Numbered from the stretch's first letter, positions 17,001 to 25,951 are shown. The stretch is 38,760 bases of DNA from Acidimicrobiales bacterium (GCA_020629695.1 JAHDCV010000014.1:24098-62857); one strand, 5' to 3'. A program made the numbers and translations. The notes: generated by a model not told the origin, from the letters alone.

Positions 17001-20000
17001 CATCGGCGGCCGCCCAGTCACACGGGTTGGCATCCCACGCCGCGAAGTTCGTCACCGCATCGGTGAAGAGGATCTCGGCGGCACCGAAGTTGTTCGTGTT
17101 CAGGAACTCGACGAGTGCCTGGGCCGAGGCGAGGGCCTCGGCGGCGGCGGTCTCGCCGTGCACGGCGCCGAAGCGCTGCTGGTCGAACAGGATCAGCGTC
17201 TCGAGCCCCTCGGGCAGCGCATTCGCTCCGGCGGCGGTTCCGCCGGTGAACGAGCGGGGCGGGCAGGCCGGAGCCGGCACGTCCTCACGGAAGCGGACCC
17301 GCAGCACGTAGGGCTCGTCGCTGGTGGCGCCGTTGTAGCCCGAGACCTGGATCCCGTACGTCGTGGCCACGCCGTCCAGGTCGGTGTCGGAGACGACCTC
17401 GTCGCCGATGCCACGGCCGGCTGATGATTCCGCGAGGGCCTGATCCGGATCGATCGGCACGTCACCCAGATCCTCGGGTTCGAGGTCCTGGCCGACGAGC
17501 TGGGCGAAGCCATCGTCCTCGACGACCCGGGTGGTGGGGCCGTCGGCGGTCGAGCCGTCGCCGCCGGCGGGCAGGGCCGTCTCGGGCTTGTACAACACGA
17601 GGTCGCTGTCCTGGCTCTGATGGCTCAGGAAGACCGAGGTCGTGAAACCCTCACCGGGGGAGTCGATCGTGAATCGGTCGATCTCGTCCGGGTCGGACAG
17701 GTAGCCGAGGATCAGCAGGTCGGCCGGGGCGGTCGCCCGGGCGGGCACGGCCTCGACGGTGTGCGTCGCGCTCGGCCCGCTCGTCTCGGCACCCGTGCCG
17801 CCGGTCGCCGTGGCGACGGCGGTGGTCGTGCCGAGGTCGAGGCTCGGGGACACATCGAAGCTCAGCGTCTCGGTGCCGGCGGTCGTGTCGAGGAACCACG
17901 ACAGCGCCTGGGCTCCGCCCGACTCCTCGATCACCGGATCGAGTGCCGGTGCGCCGGCGAACGTCGCCGTGCCGGAGCGGTAGCGGTACCCGGCGGGCAA
18001 CTCGACGGTCGTCGAGACGAGGCCCGTGCCCGTCGTGGTCAGCGCCGCGGCGTAGGTCACCACGGTCGCTCCGGCGACGTGATCCTGGATCCCGATGGCG
18101 CCCAGATCGAGCTCTTCCCAGGCGTAGTCCGAGGCGACCACGAGGGCGAGCAGGATGTCGGCGAGCGTGAGCTGATCGAGGACCTCGTCCGGGAGGTCGG
18201 CGAGGGTGCCCGTGCCGAAGTAGTCGGCGAGGTCGACGAGACCTTCGCCGGTCTCGACCTCGACGGCACTCAGGGGCACGGCCGAGAGCGGCACGGCGCC
18301 CAGTGGAGTCGACGCCAGGTCGCCGCCGTCGGCCTCGAGCAGGACGGCCGCTTCGAACAGCGTCGTGTCGTCGTCGAGCCCCAGATCGGCGCAGGTGGGG
18401 GCGGCGAACAGGTCGCAGCCGAATCCGCCGGCGACGTCACCGACGGCGCCGAGCGGGACCGCACCGAGGGGCGTTCCCTGGAGATCGACGGCGCCGAGTG
18501 GCACGGCGCCGAGCGGGACGGCGCCGAGTGGGACGGCGGAGAGCGGAATGGCACCCAACGGAGCGCCGTCGATCTCGACCGCCGACAGCGGCGTGCTGCC
18601 GAGCGAGACGGCGCCGAGTGGCACGGCCCCGAGTGGCACGGCCGAGAGCGGTACGGCACCCAATGGCACCGCCCCGAGCGGCACGGCCGACAGGGGTACG
18701 GCACCCAATGGCACCGCCCCGAGCGGCACTGCGCCAAGAGGGACGGCCGAGAGTGGCACGGCGCCGAGCGGTGCCGCGGCCACGTCGTAGCCGGCGAGCT
18801 CGAGCCCGATGAGGGTGTCACCCACATCGCTGCAGTTGATGCCCTGCGTGGCGGCGTCGAGGCAGACCTCGTTGGCCACCGCGCTGAGCGGAGCGACTCC
18901 GAGTGCGAGGCCGGCGATCGAGACGGCACCGAGTGGTGAGGCACTCAGGTCGACCGCGCTGAGCGGCACGCCCTGGATCGGATGGTTGGCGGGGAGGCTG
19001 TCGAGCAGCTCCTCCAGCGTGACGGCCTGGGGCAGCTGGCCCTCGAAGTCCGTGCCGACCAGCAGGGCGCTCCAACCGCCGGGGAAGTCGACCGCCGACA
19101 GCGGCACGGCGCTCAGAGGCACCGCACCGAGCGGGACGGCGCCCAACGGGACCGCACCGAGCGGCACGGCGCCGAGGGGCACCGCACCGAGCGGGGATTC
19201 GGCCAGGTCGACGGCGCCGAGCGGCACCGCGCCGAGGGGCACCGCGCCGAGGGGCACCGCACCGAGCGGCGCGGCCTCGGTCGCGGTCTCCTCACCGGAG
19301 GCGAGCAGCGCCTCGATGGGGATGTCGCCGAGCGGAACCTCGGTCACGCCGGGGCCGGTCGTCGGCTGGTCGACGCTCAGGTCGATCGAGACGACGGTGG
19401 CGTCCGAGGGAAGTTGCCCGCACTCGGAGAACTCCGAAGACGCCGCGGGGGAACCACCGCCGGTGAACGTCGACCGGTTGGTCGCCGTGAAGACGGGCCG
19501 GCCGGCAACGGTGGCGAGCGGGATGTCGAAGCTCACCGTCGTCGCGAAGAACGTGGCGTTTCGCGAGCCGAGGTAGACATCGCCTTCCCCGAATCCGCTC
19601 GGGTCACACTCGGCCGACGCGTACAGATCGACCGTGGTGCTCGGGGTCGACGACACCGTGACCGTGATGGATGTCGCGCCACTGGTGACGGAGGTGATCG
19701 TCGGGAACGGCCCGTTGGGACCGTCGTTGTCCCGATCGATGCCGAGTCCGCCGTTGTCGCGGATCGAGTTGCCGACGATGCTCACCGTGGCGTCGCCGAC
19801 GACGGTGATGCCGTTGCCGTCGTTTGTGGCGATCACGTTCGACCCCATCGCGTCCCCGATCGAACCGAGCGCCGCATCGGGGCTGGTCGGAGCGACCACC
19901 ACACCGTCGCCGCCATTGGGTAGCGGGTCACCGCTCGCTGCGACGCCGATGTTGTTGAGGTTCACCTCGAAGTTGCCGAGTTTCACCTGCACGCCGTTGC

Positions 20001-22068
20001 CGCCGTTGCCGCTGATCACGTTCGCGATGATCGACGTACGGTTCGGCGTGACGGACTGATCGGCGAGGTTGATGCCGAGGCCGTTGGGCCGGGCGAGCTC
20101 GCCGGTGCGGTCGGTGCCGATGCGATTGCCGCGGATGAGGCCCTCGACACCCAGGAAGTCGATGCCGCCATTGGTGTTGTTGGAGATCAGGTTGTCGAGG
20201 ATCTGTGTGCCGGTCGAGGTGTCGGCGACGGTGACGCCGATCTGATTCGGCTCGGTCGGATCGATGTCCGCCGTGCGCACACCGAGTCGATTCCGCTCGA
20301 TGAGTGCGTTCGATCCCTGGACGCGGATGGCGGACTGGGGGAACCCGGAGATCGCGAGACCTCGCACCGTGACGTCGTCGGCGATGATGTCGAGGCCGTC
20401 AGGTGTGTCGCTCGAGATCGCGAGCCAACGGAGGCCGACCGTGACACCGGCGGCATCGAAGGGCGCGCCGGGGTTGTCGAACTGGGTGGTCGCATCGATG
20501 ACCACGGGCGACGTGATGGCCGGCAGCGGCGTCGCAACGCCGATGACGTGGGGTCCGCCACGTGGGATGTCGAACTCGATCGTTCCGCCGGCCTGGGCGT
20601 TCATCTCCTCGATCGCCGCACGGAGGGAGCAGCTGCCGGCGGCCGTCGGTCCGCAAAGTCCGTCACCGGGCACGGGGTCGGGGTCGTCGGCGACGCTGTT
20701 GACCACGAGCGTTCCGGAGAACGGCGGGGCGACGTTGTTGACGGTGTCGTAGATCTCGATGGTGCCGGCGTCGGTCTCGGGCCCTCCGAGCACGTCGGGG
20801 TCCGCGGTCGGCGCGCCGACCGCCATGAACTCGAGGTCGGCGATGGCGATCGCCGAGCCGAAGCCGGTCCCGGGATCACCGGTGAACCGCCAGTCGTTCG
20901 TGACGTCATGGCCGATCACGTAGACCTGGTCGATCGATGGGGCGCCGATGGCGACCTCCTGACCGAAGGCCAGATCCGTGAGGTCGATCTCGGCGTCGAC
21001 GTCGCCGCCGGCGAGCACCTGGGCCTCGCCCGGGGCGAACTCGCCCGAGAGGTCGACCTCGTCGAAGTCGAGGTCGGTGAAGAAGCCGCTCGGGAGCGGG
21101 CCGGTGGCCACGTTGAGTCGTGGACTGCCGAATCCGCCCGGGATCAGCGCCACCAGGTCGAGCGAGCGGTCGCCGGTGAAGTCGATCAGCTCGATGATCT
21201 CGCCGAGGTGGTCCTGCTCGGCGGTGTCGTTGATCATCGTGAACTCGGCGTCGGCGAAGCTGTCGAATCGGCCGCCGGCCTGGTCGAAGCCGAAGATCGC
21301 ACCGGCTTCGATGAAGGAGCCGTTGTCCCAATCGGGAGCGCCGACGAGCAGGTCCTGCGGTTCGTTGACGATCCCGACGACTTCGCCAGCGGCGAGATCG
21401 GCGCCGAAGCGCGAGTTGCCAGGCCCGGTCAGGACCGAGATCGGGCCGATGGTCGAGAAGAAGCTGGCGTTGCTGAAGATCTCGACCCGCTCGAATCCGG
21501 CCATTCCGACGGCCAGCTCGTCGGTCGAGGGGATCCCGTCGAAGTCGGCCACGGCCAGTGCCGTCTCGCCGCCGAAACTGATTGTCGTGCCGTAGTCGGG
21601 CTGGATGCCGAACGAGCCGACCCCGGGGTAGGAGAACACCGAGAGACCGAAGTCTCCGTTGGTGATCAGCTCTCCGGTGCCGTCGCCGTTGAAGTCGGCG
21701 ACCTCGAGCAGCGTCGGCCTGTAGCCGGTGATCGTGGTGTCGGGCGCTCGGCCGGGTGCGCCGCCGCCCTCGAGCGCACGGTCGATCAGGAGCGTGTCGT
21801 CGGTGAGCGGCGTCGTCGAGCCGAGCCAGATGTGGATCGACGATGGGCGCTGCGTCGTGATGAGGTCGTCGACGTCGTCACCGTTGACGTCGCGGAGCAG
21901 GACGATCTCACCGAGTTGGGCACCGGGGTCACCGCCGGCGACGGTGCTGTCGCCGGGCGCGGCATTGAGCGGGCCGTCGAAGGCCGCCGCCGGTGCCGTT
22001 GCCATGAGTGCACTCACCATGGCTGCCGCCAGGCACGCAGAAAGGTTCCGATGTCGCCGCTTGATCAC
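14059..22068 (-). CDS. Giant secreted multidomain protein with pentapeptide solenoid and C25/gingipain-like cysteine peptidase domain
   Basis: About 2,669 residues. I start it at GTG 22068 (VIKRRHRNLS), preceded by AGGCGGG, because a signal peptide follows (hydrophobic core 11-29, cleavage near TAPAAA); the open frame upstream is antisense to the cyclase gene. Approximate order: FG-GAP/VCBS-like calcium-type repeats (45-430, e.g. DVNGDDVDDL, DFNGDGTGEL); CSLREA-like start (452-490, GSCSLRAAIEEMNA) and right-handed beta-helix (to about 800); PLGAV/PLSAV pentapeptides (934-1270); a DUF11-like beta-sandwich (1325-1440); a PPC-like domain (1445-1595); a peptidase C25-like caspase fold (1630-2035) with H1872 (SANAHYDY) and C1923 (FTMGCHAAL) as the likely dyad; Ig-like domains; a PKD domain (about 2460-2545, WGDGT); and an unassigned C-terminus. 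No LPXTG or C-terminal anchor is seen, so it is probably released or loosely bound. Substrate and role are unknown. Confidence 0.85.
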   Translation of the reverse strand: MIKRRHRNLSACLAAAMVSALMATAPAAAFDGPLNAAPGDSTVAGGDPGAQLGEIVLLRDVNGDDVDDLITTQRPSSIHIWLGSTTPLTDDTLLIDRALEGGGAPGRAPDTTITGYRPTLLEVADFNGDGTGELITNGDFGLSVFSYPGVGSFGIQPDYGTTISFGGETALAVADFDGIPSTDELAVGMAGFERVEIFSNASFFSTIGPISVLTGPGNSRFGADLAAGEVVGIVNEPQDLLVGAPDWDNGSFIEAGAIFGFDQAGGRFDSFADAEFTMINDTAEQDHLGEIIELIDFTGDRSLDLVALIPGGFGSPRLNVATGPLPSGFFTDLDFDEVDLSGEFAPGEAQVLAGGDVDAEIDLTDLAFGQEVAIGAPSIDQVYVIGHDVTNDWRFTGDPGTGFGSAIAIADLEFMAVGAPTADPDVLGGPETDAGTIEIYDTVNNVAPPFSGTLVVNSVADDPDPVPGDGLCGPTAAGSCSLRAAIEEMNAQAGGTIEFDIPRGGPHVIGVATPLPAITSPVVIDATTQFDNPGAPFDAAGVTVGLRWLAISSDTPDGLDIIADDVTVRGLAISGFPQSAIRVQGSNALIERNRLGVRTADIDPTEPNQIGVTVADTSTGTQILDNLISNNTNGGIDFLGVEGLIRGNRIGTDRTGELARPNGLGINLADQSVTPNRTSIIANVISGNGGNGVQVKLGNFEVNLNNIGVAASGDPLPNGGDGVVVAPTSPDAALGSIGDAMGSNVIATNDGNGITVVGDATVSIVGNSIRDNGGLGIDRDNDGPNGPFPTITSVTSGATSITVTVSSTPSTTVDLYASAECDPSGFGEGDVYLGSRNATFFATTVSFDIPLATVAGRPVFTATNRSTFTGGGSPAASSEFSECGQLPSDATVVSIDLSVDQPTTGPGVTEVPLGDIPIEALLASGEETATEAAPLGAVPLGAVPLGAVPLGAVDLAESPLGAVPLGAVPLGAVPLGAVPLGAVPLSAVPLSAVDFPGGWSALLVGTDFEGQLPQAVTLEELLDSLPANHPIQGVPLSAVDLSASPLGAVSIAGLALGVAPLSAVANEVCLDAATQGINCSDVGDTLIGLELAGYDVAAAPLGAVPLSAVPLGAVPLGAVPLGAVPLSAVPLGAVPLGAVPLSAVPLGAVPLGAVSLGSTPLSAVEIDGAPLGAIPLSAVPLGAVPLGAVPLGAVDLQGTPLGAVPLGAVGDVAGGFGCDLFAAPTCADLGLDDDTTLFEAAVLLEADGGDLASTPLGAVPLSAVPLSAVEVETGEGLVDLADYFGTGTLADLPDEVLDQLTLADILLALVVASDYAWEELDLGAIGIQDHVAGATVVTYAAALTTTGTGLVSTTVELPAGYRYRSGTATFAGAPALDPVIEESGGAQALSWFLDTTAGTETLSFDVSPSLDLGTTTAVATATGGTGAETSGPSATHTVEAVPARATAPADLLILGYLSDPDEIDRFTIDSPGEGFTTSVFLSHQSQDSDLVLYKPETALPAGGDGSTADGPTTRVVEDDGFAQLVGQDLEPEDLGDVPIDPDQALAESSAGRGIGDEVVSDTDLDGVATTYGIQVSGYNGATSDEPYVLRVRFREDVPAPACPPRSFTGGTAAGANALPEGLETLILFDQQRFGAVHGETAAAEALASAQALVEFLNTNNFGAAEILFTDAVTNFAAWDANPCDWAAADAIAKDIRELVVDYATDNESLRYVTIVGGDDVLPFHRQTDATGYANESTFAAEFGPTQAPGVYGAFVASKILTDAPYGDPDPIPWLDRLLYLPEISVGRLVEDAGDIQSAIDTFITFEGELDPGVSALVTGYDFLADGTAATTDALERNGFATTEINSETWSDDDLENAFLTDGGPRLVSANAHYDYARALPAAEQLSSEASYGESTLFQVSDVENYLSGATADLSGNVLFTMGCHAALSVSDIAIGSSPSLPADWAQTFNGAGGSLIGNTGYGYGETVTIGLTEELIVGMAQALDGDLTLGQAVVESLQNYYARAGLYGVYDEKVIQQFTTYGLPMYKVPGLGGDDDPETDLVIGEDPFTGQPSGSGIAAISVTPETSVHGSYWSVDGQTLEIHYRPIQPMTTIDVTVDGLVARGAIITDWTSTDVTVADMAYARPIIDDSSREGEIEDPTIVFPSTFAAVASYERPNPDPGGRTIEAQNLNLIVGQYDAETGTQRLFDDIDYEVFYVDPTDPLADDQDAAVIRQVQAAIVDGTVGFIVDLEDNLDAARVVVLYRSDISTDWQSVDLVNGSPWSGGGSVPAGTTEVEYLVQAVEPSGLVSVSSSKGTLHRAEQAPEPPAPGEGGVTVDLTGPQTDAWYTGPVDLAVDGATAVTIDGTPVPVTGTTIVDDGVHIVSVTAADGTVSTFVVPIDRTGPVVASGTPISIPFGALAEVDYDCRDAGSGTVTCSSSVADGAPIDTSTAGSGSFTVTATDVAGNTTTRTFTYVVEPAPTLTLTVDPTVLAVDGDVTASVVVSGGSADRVEIDWGDGTVVDATSGSHTYGFAGIYDVTATIFLGSGVTVTETVSVVVFDPDGSSVSGNARIDHPSHGRIDVQFNPNYVGNDQRLNGHIQVKTPGKDGIDVRTDDLTFMVVDGASGIVEGTGVLDGVEVSIRVEAVSASFDRNDAIDEDELTVTITETVSGTVVLQAGPTVDSSNIRIK
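18442..18771 (-). repeat. Pentapeptide-coding repeat block 2 (22 units of 15 bp)
   Basis: This block codes exactly 22 five-residue units in register: 19 PLGAV/PLSAV/PLGAI plus the variant units SLGST, EIDGA and DLQGT. The 15-bp units differ in synonymous positions, so the protein pattern is kept while the DNA has partly diverged. It covers residues 1100-1209 of the giant protein. Confidence 0.9.
19090..19269 (-). repeat. Pentapeptide-coding repeat block 1 (12 units of 15 bp)
   Basis: Twelve five-residue units: nine PLGAV, two PLSAV and one DLAES, at residues 934-993 of the giant protein. Register is unbroken. Several adjacent 15-bp units are nearly identical in DNA, pointing to recent duplication. 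Confidence 0.9.
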
Positions 22069-22120
22069 AGTGTCCCGCCTGATCGCTTGTTCAACTGCGA
22101 CGCACGGTAACAGCTTGCGG

Positions 22121-22133
22121 TCACCCAGGGTGA
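22121..22133. promoter_or_regulatory. Palindrome in the divergent region between the giant-protein and cyclase genes
   Basis: TCACCCAGGGTGA is a perfect palindrome with six-base arms around one base, 52 bp from the giant-protein start and 100 bp from the cyclase start. It could be an operator shared by both genes; a cAMP-responsive regulator is conceivable but the sequence is not a CRP consensus. Confidence 0.3.
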
Positions 22134-22233
22134 GGATCCGTACCCTGTGTGCTGGGATCGCGCACCCACCAACGGCGTGATCGTGGCCCCTTTCGGGTCG
22201 TTGCAACCGTCGGTTGACTACGGTCGGCAGCCC

Positions 22234-25200
22234 ATGGCTCCCCGGAATCCACAGTTCTCGCTGTATCTGCCACGCACGGTGCTCGCGTGGCAGGCCGCTG
22301 AGCACGGCGAGCGGGTGCGTCGTGTCGACGGGACGATGGTCTTCGCCGACATCTCGGGGTTCACCCCGATGGTCGAGCGGGCGAGCGCCGAGGGGCGCGA
22401 GGGCGCTGAGCGGGTGTCGGGCGTGCTCAACAGCCTCTTCGAGGAGATCCTCGCCGTCGTCGTCGACGAGGGTGGCGACATCCTCATGTTCGGTGGGGAT
22501 GCGTCGCTCATCTGGTTCGAGGGAACCGACCACGTCGAGCGTGCCGCCCGAGCGTCGCTCGACATGCAGGAAGCCATCGAGGATGTCGGGATCGATGGCG
22601 TCGGCATCTCCGTCGGCCTCGAGACCGGCGAGATCGCGATGGTGCTCGGAGGGGTCGGACATCGGGAGCTGCTCACGTTCGGCCCGGCCGTCGACGGTGC
22701 GCTCGCCGCGGAGAAGGTCGCGGGGACCGGCGAGGTCCGGGTCGGGGTGGAAGCGGCAGCGGTCCTGCCCGCCGACACGCTCGAGCTCGATGCGTCGGGT
22801 GCGCCGGCGCTGCTGGTCGACGTGGCCGATCCGACGGGTGTCGCGCCGGCGATGCTCGTCCCGAACGCGGACCACCTCGATCTCGCCGACTTCATCCCTG
22901 AGGCGCTCCGCGGCGCGTTGCGAGTCGCCGGCAGCTTCGCGGAGCATCGTCCTGCGGCGGTCGGCTTCATCCATCTCGACGCCGGTTCGGTGGCACTCGA
23001 CGATCTCGACGTCGATGAGATCGTGCGGCTCACCGGGGTGATCGAGGCCGAATCGAATCGTCATGATGTCGCCGTACTCGGCAGCGACTGCGAGATCGGC
23101 GGCGTCAAGTTCCTCCTCGCCGCCGGTGCACCGAAGGCGACGTTGCACGACGAGGAACGCATGCTCCGGACGCTGCGGGCCGTGCAGGACGCAGCGATCG
23201 GCAGCACGATCCGGGTGCGCTCGGGGGCCACACGCGGCCACGTGCTCGCCGGCGACTTCGGCGCCTCCGGTCGTCGCTACTACACGATCCTCGGCGATGC
23301 GGTGAACCTGGCCGCTCGGCTCATGTCGAAGGCCGAGCCGGGCCAGCTCATCACGATCGACCCGGTCCTCGAGCGGTCGCCGACCGCCTTCGCCATCGAC
23401 CGGCTACCGCCGGTGACGCTGAAGGGGAAGTCCAAGCCGGTCGCGCCGATCGCGGTCGGTCCCGTGGTCGGAGTCGAGCGAGTCGACTGGGCCCGATTCC
23501 TGCCCCTCGTCGGACGTCAGGCCGAACTGTCGCTTCTGATCGAGCGGCTCGGCGAGCTTCGCGACGGTCGCGGTGGGGTCATCGAGATCGTCGGCGGAAG
23601 CGGTATCGGCAAGAGCCGACTCGTGGGCGAAGTGCTCGATCGGGCGGTCGCGCTCGACAGCTACGTGCTCATCTGCGAACAGTACGAACGCGACACCCCG
23701 TACTTCATCGGCGGGCATCTGCTCCGCGGGATCCTGGCCCTCAAACCCGACTCCGACATCCACGAGGTGGAGGCCCGAGTCGACGAAGTGATCGCGGTCG
23801 AACCGGGGCTCGCTCCGTTCCGCCCGCTTCTCGGCGTCCCGCTCGGTCTGGACCTCGGGACGACGAAGGAGGTCGACGACCTCGGCACCGAGTTCCGCAC
23901 CGAGAAGATGCACGAGACCGTCGCCGCCTTCCTCGCCGCCGCCCATCCGCAGCCGATGCTGGTCGCCGCCGAGGACACCCAGTGGATGGACGAGGCGAGC
24001 CGAGCGCTGCTCGATCACCTCGGACGCCTCGTCGGCGACCGTTCGTGGCTCTTCGTCTCCACGTCGGATCGGCCGCGGGTCGAGGTGTCGGAGCATCACC
24101 GGCTGCTCGAGATCGAGCGGCTCGGTGCCGACGACATGCGCACGATGCTCCGCCGGGCTGCCAGGGAGCACCCGGTCTCGGACGCCACGATCGAATCGAT
24201 CATCGACGTGGCCGACGGCCATCCGTTCTTCGCGGTCGAGCTCGTCCGCCACGGAGAGGTCGGGGGCCTGCCGCAGTCGGTGGAGGCGGTGTTCGCACAG
24301 AGGATCGATCGGCTGGACGGCCGTGACCGACAGTTGCTCCGCTACGTCTCCGTGCTCGGCAACTCCTTCGCCTTCGACCTGCTCGGCGAAGCGCTGCCCC
24401 AGATCGCACCCTCGTCGGAGGACACCGACACCTGGGAACGACTCGACGCGTTCCTCGACGTGACCGTGTTCGGCAACGTCCAGTTCCGCCAGGACCTCGT
24501 CCGGCAGGTCGCGTACGAAGGGTTGACCGTCGAGCGACGCAAGGAGATCCACGGCATCGTCGGCGACGCGCTTCGTCGGCGGTCCCGCCGGCGGGCCCGA
24601 CGCCAGGCCCCGCTCCTGTCGACACACTTCCATCTCGCCGACCGTTGGGAGGAGTCCTGGGAGTACTCGCGCATCGCCGCCGAAGCGGCCGACGCGGCCA
24701 ACGCCGTCATCGAAGCACTCGGTCTGTACGAGCGGGCGGTCGAGGCGGGTCGTCGGATCGACGCCGCTCCGATCGAGATCGCCGCCGTCGCGGAAGCGGC
24801 GGCCCAGGTCTCCATTCGTATGGGTGCACTCGATCGTGGCGACACCATGCTCGGAGTCGCGCTCGACCTCGGTGAACCCGGCGGGGTCGATCAAGCTCGT
24901 CGCCATCGGATCGGTGCCACGATCCGACGTGAGCGCGGGATGCTGGCCGAGGCGAGCGAGAGCCTCGCAGCCGGCCTCGCCGTCCTCGAGGGCGACGAGG
25001 ACCCGGCCGCTCGCATCGAGTGGGTCGAGTGTCTCGTGGGGCGAGCGGGCGTGCTCCATCGACAGGGCGATCACGAAGCGTCGCTCGCCGCGGCGCTGGA
25101 GGCGATCGACGCGGCGGAGAAGACCGGCCACAAGCCGGGTCTCGGTGCGGCGTCATCGATCGCGTTGCTCGACCACGTGCATGTCGGACGGGTCTCGGAG

Positions 25201-25926
25201 CGGGATCACGGGGCCGAGGCGCTGGCGGTGTTCGAAGAGCTCGACGACCCGCACGGCGGGGCGAAGGTGATGAACAACATCGCGACCCGGCACTACTTCG
25301 CTGGCGACTGGCAATCGGCTGCGGACGATTGGCGGGCGGCGGCAGACCTCTACGAGCGTGCGGGCGATGCCATCGGCATGGCGACGACCGTCAACAACCT
25401 CGGCGAGGTGCTCGCTGATCAGGGCCACCTCGAGCAGGCGGTGGAGTTGTTCGAAGAGGCGCGCCGCGCCTGGCGGGCCGCATCGTTCGGGATCGGCGTG
25501 GCTCTCGCCACGCAGAACCTCGGCCGCACCGCCGCCCGCGCCGGCGAACCGGAGCTGGCCCGGGAGTTGCTCGACGACGCGATGGAACAGTTCGCCGCGA
25601 ACGGCCAACGCGCCTACGAGCTCGACACCGAGCTCCGGATCGCCGAGGTCGCCGCGTACGCCGGTCGACGACACCAGATCGACCTCGGCGACCTCGGCGA
25701 CGACCTGCCCTCGACGCTGGCGCCGCTGCGCGATCGGTTGGCGGCCTGGGCGGCCGCCGACGCCGACGCTCTCCGGGCGGCCGCGGCGGACACGCCGCCA
25801 TACGAGCGGGCGATGTGTCTGGATCTGGTCGCTCGCATGACGGGCGATGACGAGGCGGCGGCGGAGGCGAGCGCGATCTTCGACGAACTCGATGCCGTCG
25901 GCGCCGCCCGCTACGCGCTGCCCTGA
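22234..25926 (+). CDS. Tandem class III adenylyl cyclase (sAC-like) with AAA ATPase and TPR domains
   Basis: A 1,230-residue cytosolic signalling protein starting at MAPRNPQFSL. Cyclase domain C1 (about 30-180) keeps both metal aspartates, D39 in FADISGFT and D89 in FGGDASL, but has lost the NxxxR catalytic motif. Domain C2 (about 240-405) lacks the metal aspartates but keeps K292 (GGVKFLL), T351 and N358/R362 in YTILGDAVNLAARL. Together they would form one active site, as in mammalian soluble adenylyl cyclase; Lys and Thr favour ATP over GTP. An AAA/STAND-type ATPase follows (Walker A GGSGIGKSR, K460; Walker B near LVAAEDTQWMDE, about 570), then TPR-like helical repeats from about 790 to the end. 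No DNA-binding domain is seen. It is divergent from the giant-protein gene; its 3' end faces the selenoprotein gene 25 bp away. Confidence 0.88.
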   Translation: MAPRNPQFSLYLPRTVLAWQAAEHGERVRRVDGTMVFADISGFTPMVERASAEGREGAERVSGVLNSLFEEILAVVVDEGGDILMFGGDASLIWFEGTDHVERAARASLDMQEAIEDVGIDGVGISVGLETGEIAMVLGGVGHRELLTFGPAVDGALAAEKVAGTGEVRVGVEAAAVLPADTLELDASGAPALLVDVADPTGVAPAMLVPNADHLDLADFIPEALRGALRVAGSFAEHRPAAVGFIHLDAGSVALDDLDVDEIVRLTGVIEAESNRHDVAVLGSDCEIGGVKFLLAAGAPKATLHDEERMLRTLRAVQDAAIGSTIRVRSGATRGHVLAGDFGASGRRYYTILGDAVNLAARLMSKAEPGQLITIDPVLERSPTAFAIDRLPPVTLKGKSKPVAPIAVGPVVGVERVDWARFLPLVGRQAELSLLIERLGELRDGRGGVIEIVGGSGIGKSRLVGEVLDRAVALDSYVLICEQYERDTPYFIGGHLLRGILALKPDSDIHEVEARVDEVIAVEPGLAPFRPLLGVPLGLDLGTTKEVDDLGTEFRTEKMHETVAAFLAAAHPQPMLVAAEDTQWMDEASRALLDHLGRLVGDRSWLFVSTSDRPRVEVSEHHRLLEIERLGADDMRTMLRRAAREHPVSDATIESIIDVADGHPFFAVELVRHGEVGGLPQSVEAVFAQRIDRLDGRDRQLLRYVSVLGNSFAFDLLGEALPQIAPSSEDTDTWERLDAFLDVTVFGNVQFRQDLVRQVAYEGLTVERRKEIHGIVGDALRRRSRRRARRQAPLLSTHFHLADRWEESWEYSRIAAEAADAANAVIEALGLYERAVEAGRRIDAAPIEIAAVAEAAAQVSIRMGALDRGDTMLGVALDLGEPGGVDQARRHRIGATIRRERGMLAEASESLAAGLAVLEGDEDPAARIEWVECLVGRAGVLHRQGDHEASLAAALEAIDAAEKTGHKPGLGAASSIALLDHVHVGRVSERDHGAEALAVFEELDDPHGGAKVMNNIATRHYFAGDWQSAADDWRAAADLYERAGDAIGMATTVNNLGEVLADQGHLEQAVELFEEARRAWRAASFGIGVALATQNLGRTAARAGEPELARELLDDAMEQFAANGQRAYELDTELRIAEVAAYAGRRHQIDLGDLGDDLPSTLAPLRDRLAAWAAADADALRAAAADTPPYERAMCLDLVARMTGDDEAAAEASAIFDELDAVGAARYALP

Positions 25927-25951
25927 GATCCCACACCCGCCGCGCTTCCGG

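Noticed and set aside
14020-17424. Plus-strand open frame of 1,134 codons
   Set aside because: It is antisense to the giant secreted-protein gene; composition is Arg/Gly/Asp-rich with no domain, typical of a shadow frame in GC-rich DNA.
22069-23241. N-terminal extension of the giant minus-strand open frame by 391 codons
   Set aside because: It is antisense to the well-supported cyclase domains, and a signal peptide starts cleanly at GTG 22068.
23404-25131. Minus-strand open frame of 575 codons
   Set aside because: It is antisense to the ATPase and TPR parts of the cyclase protein and has shadow-like composition.
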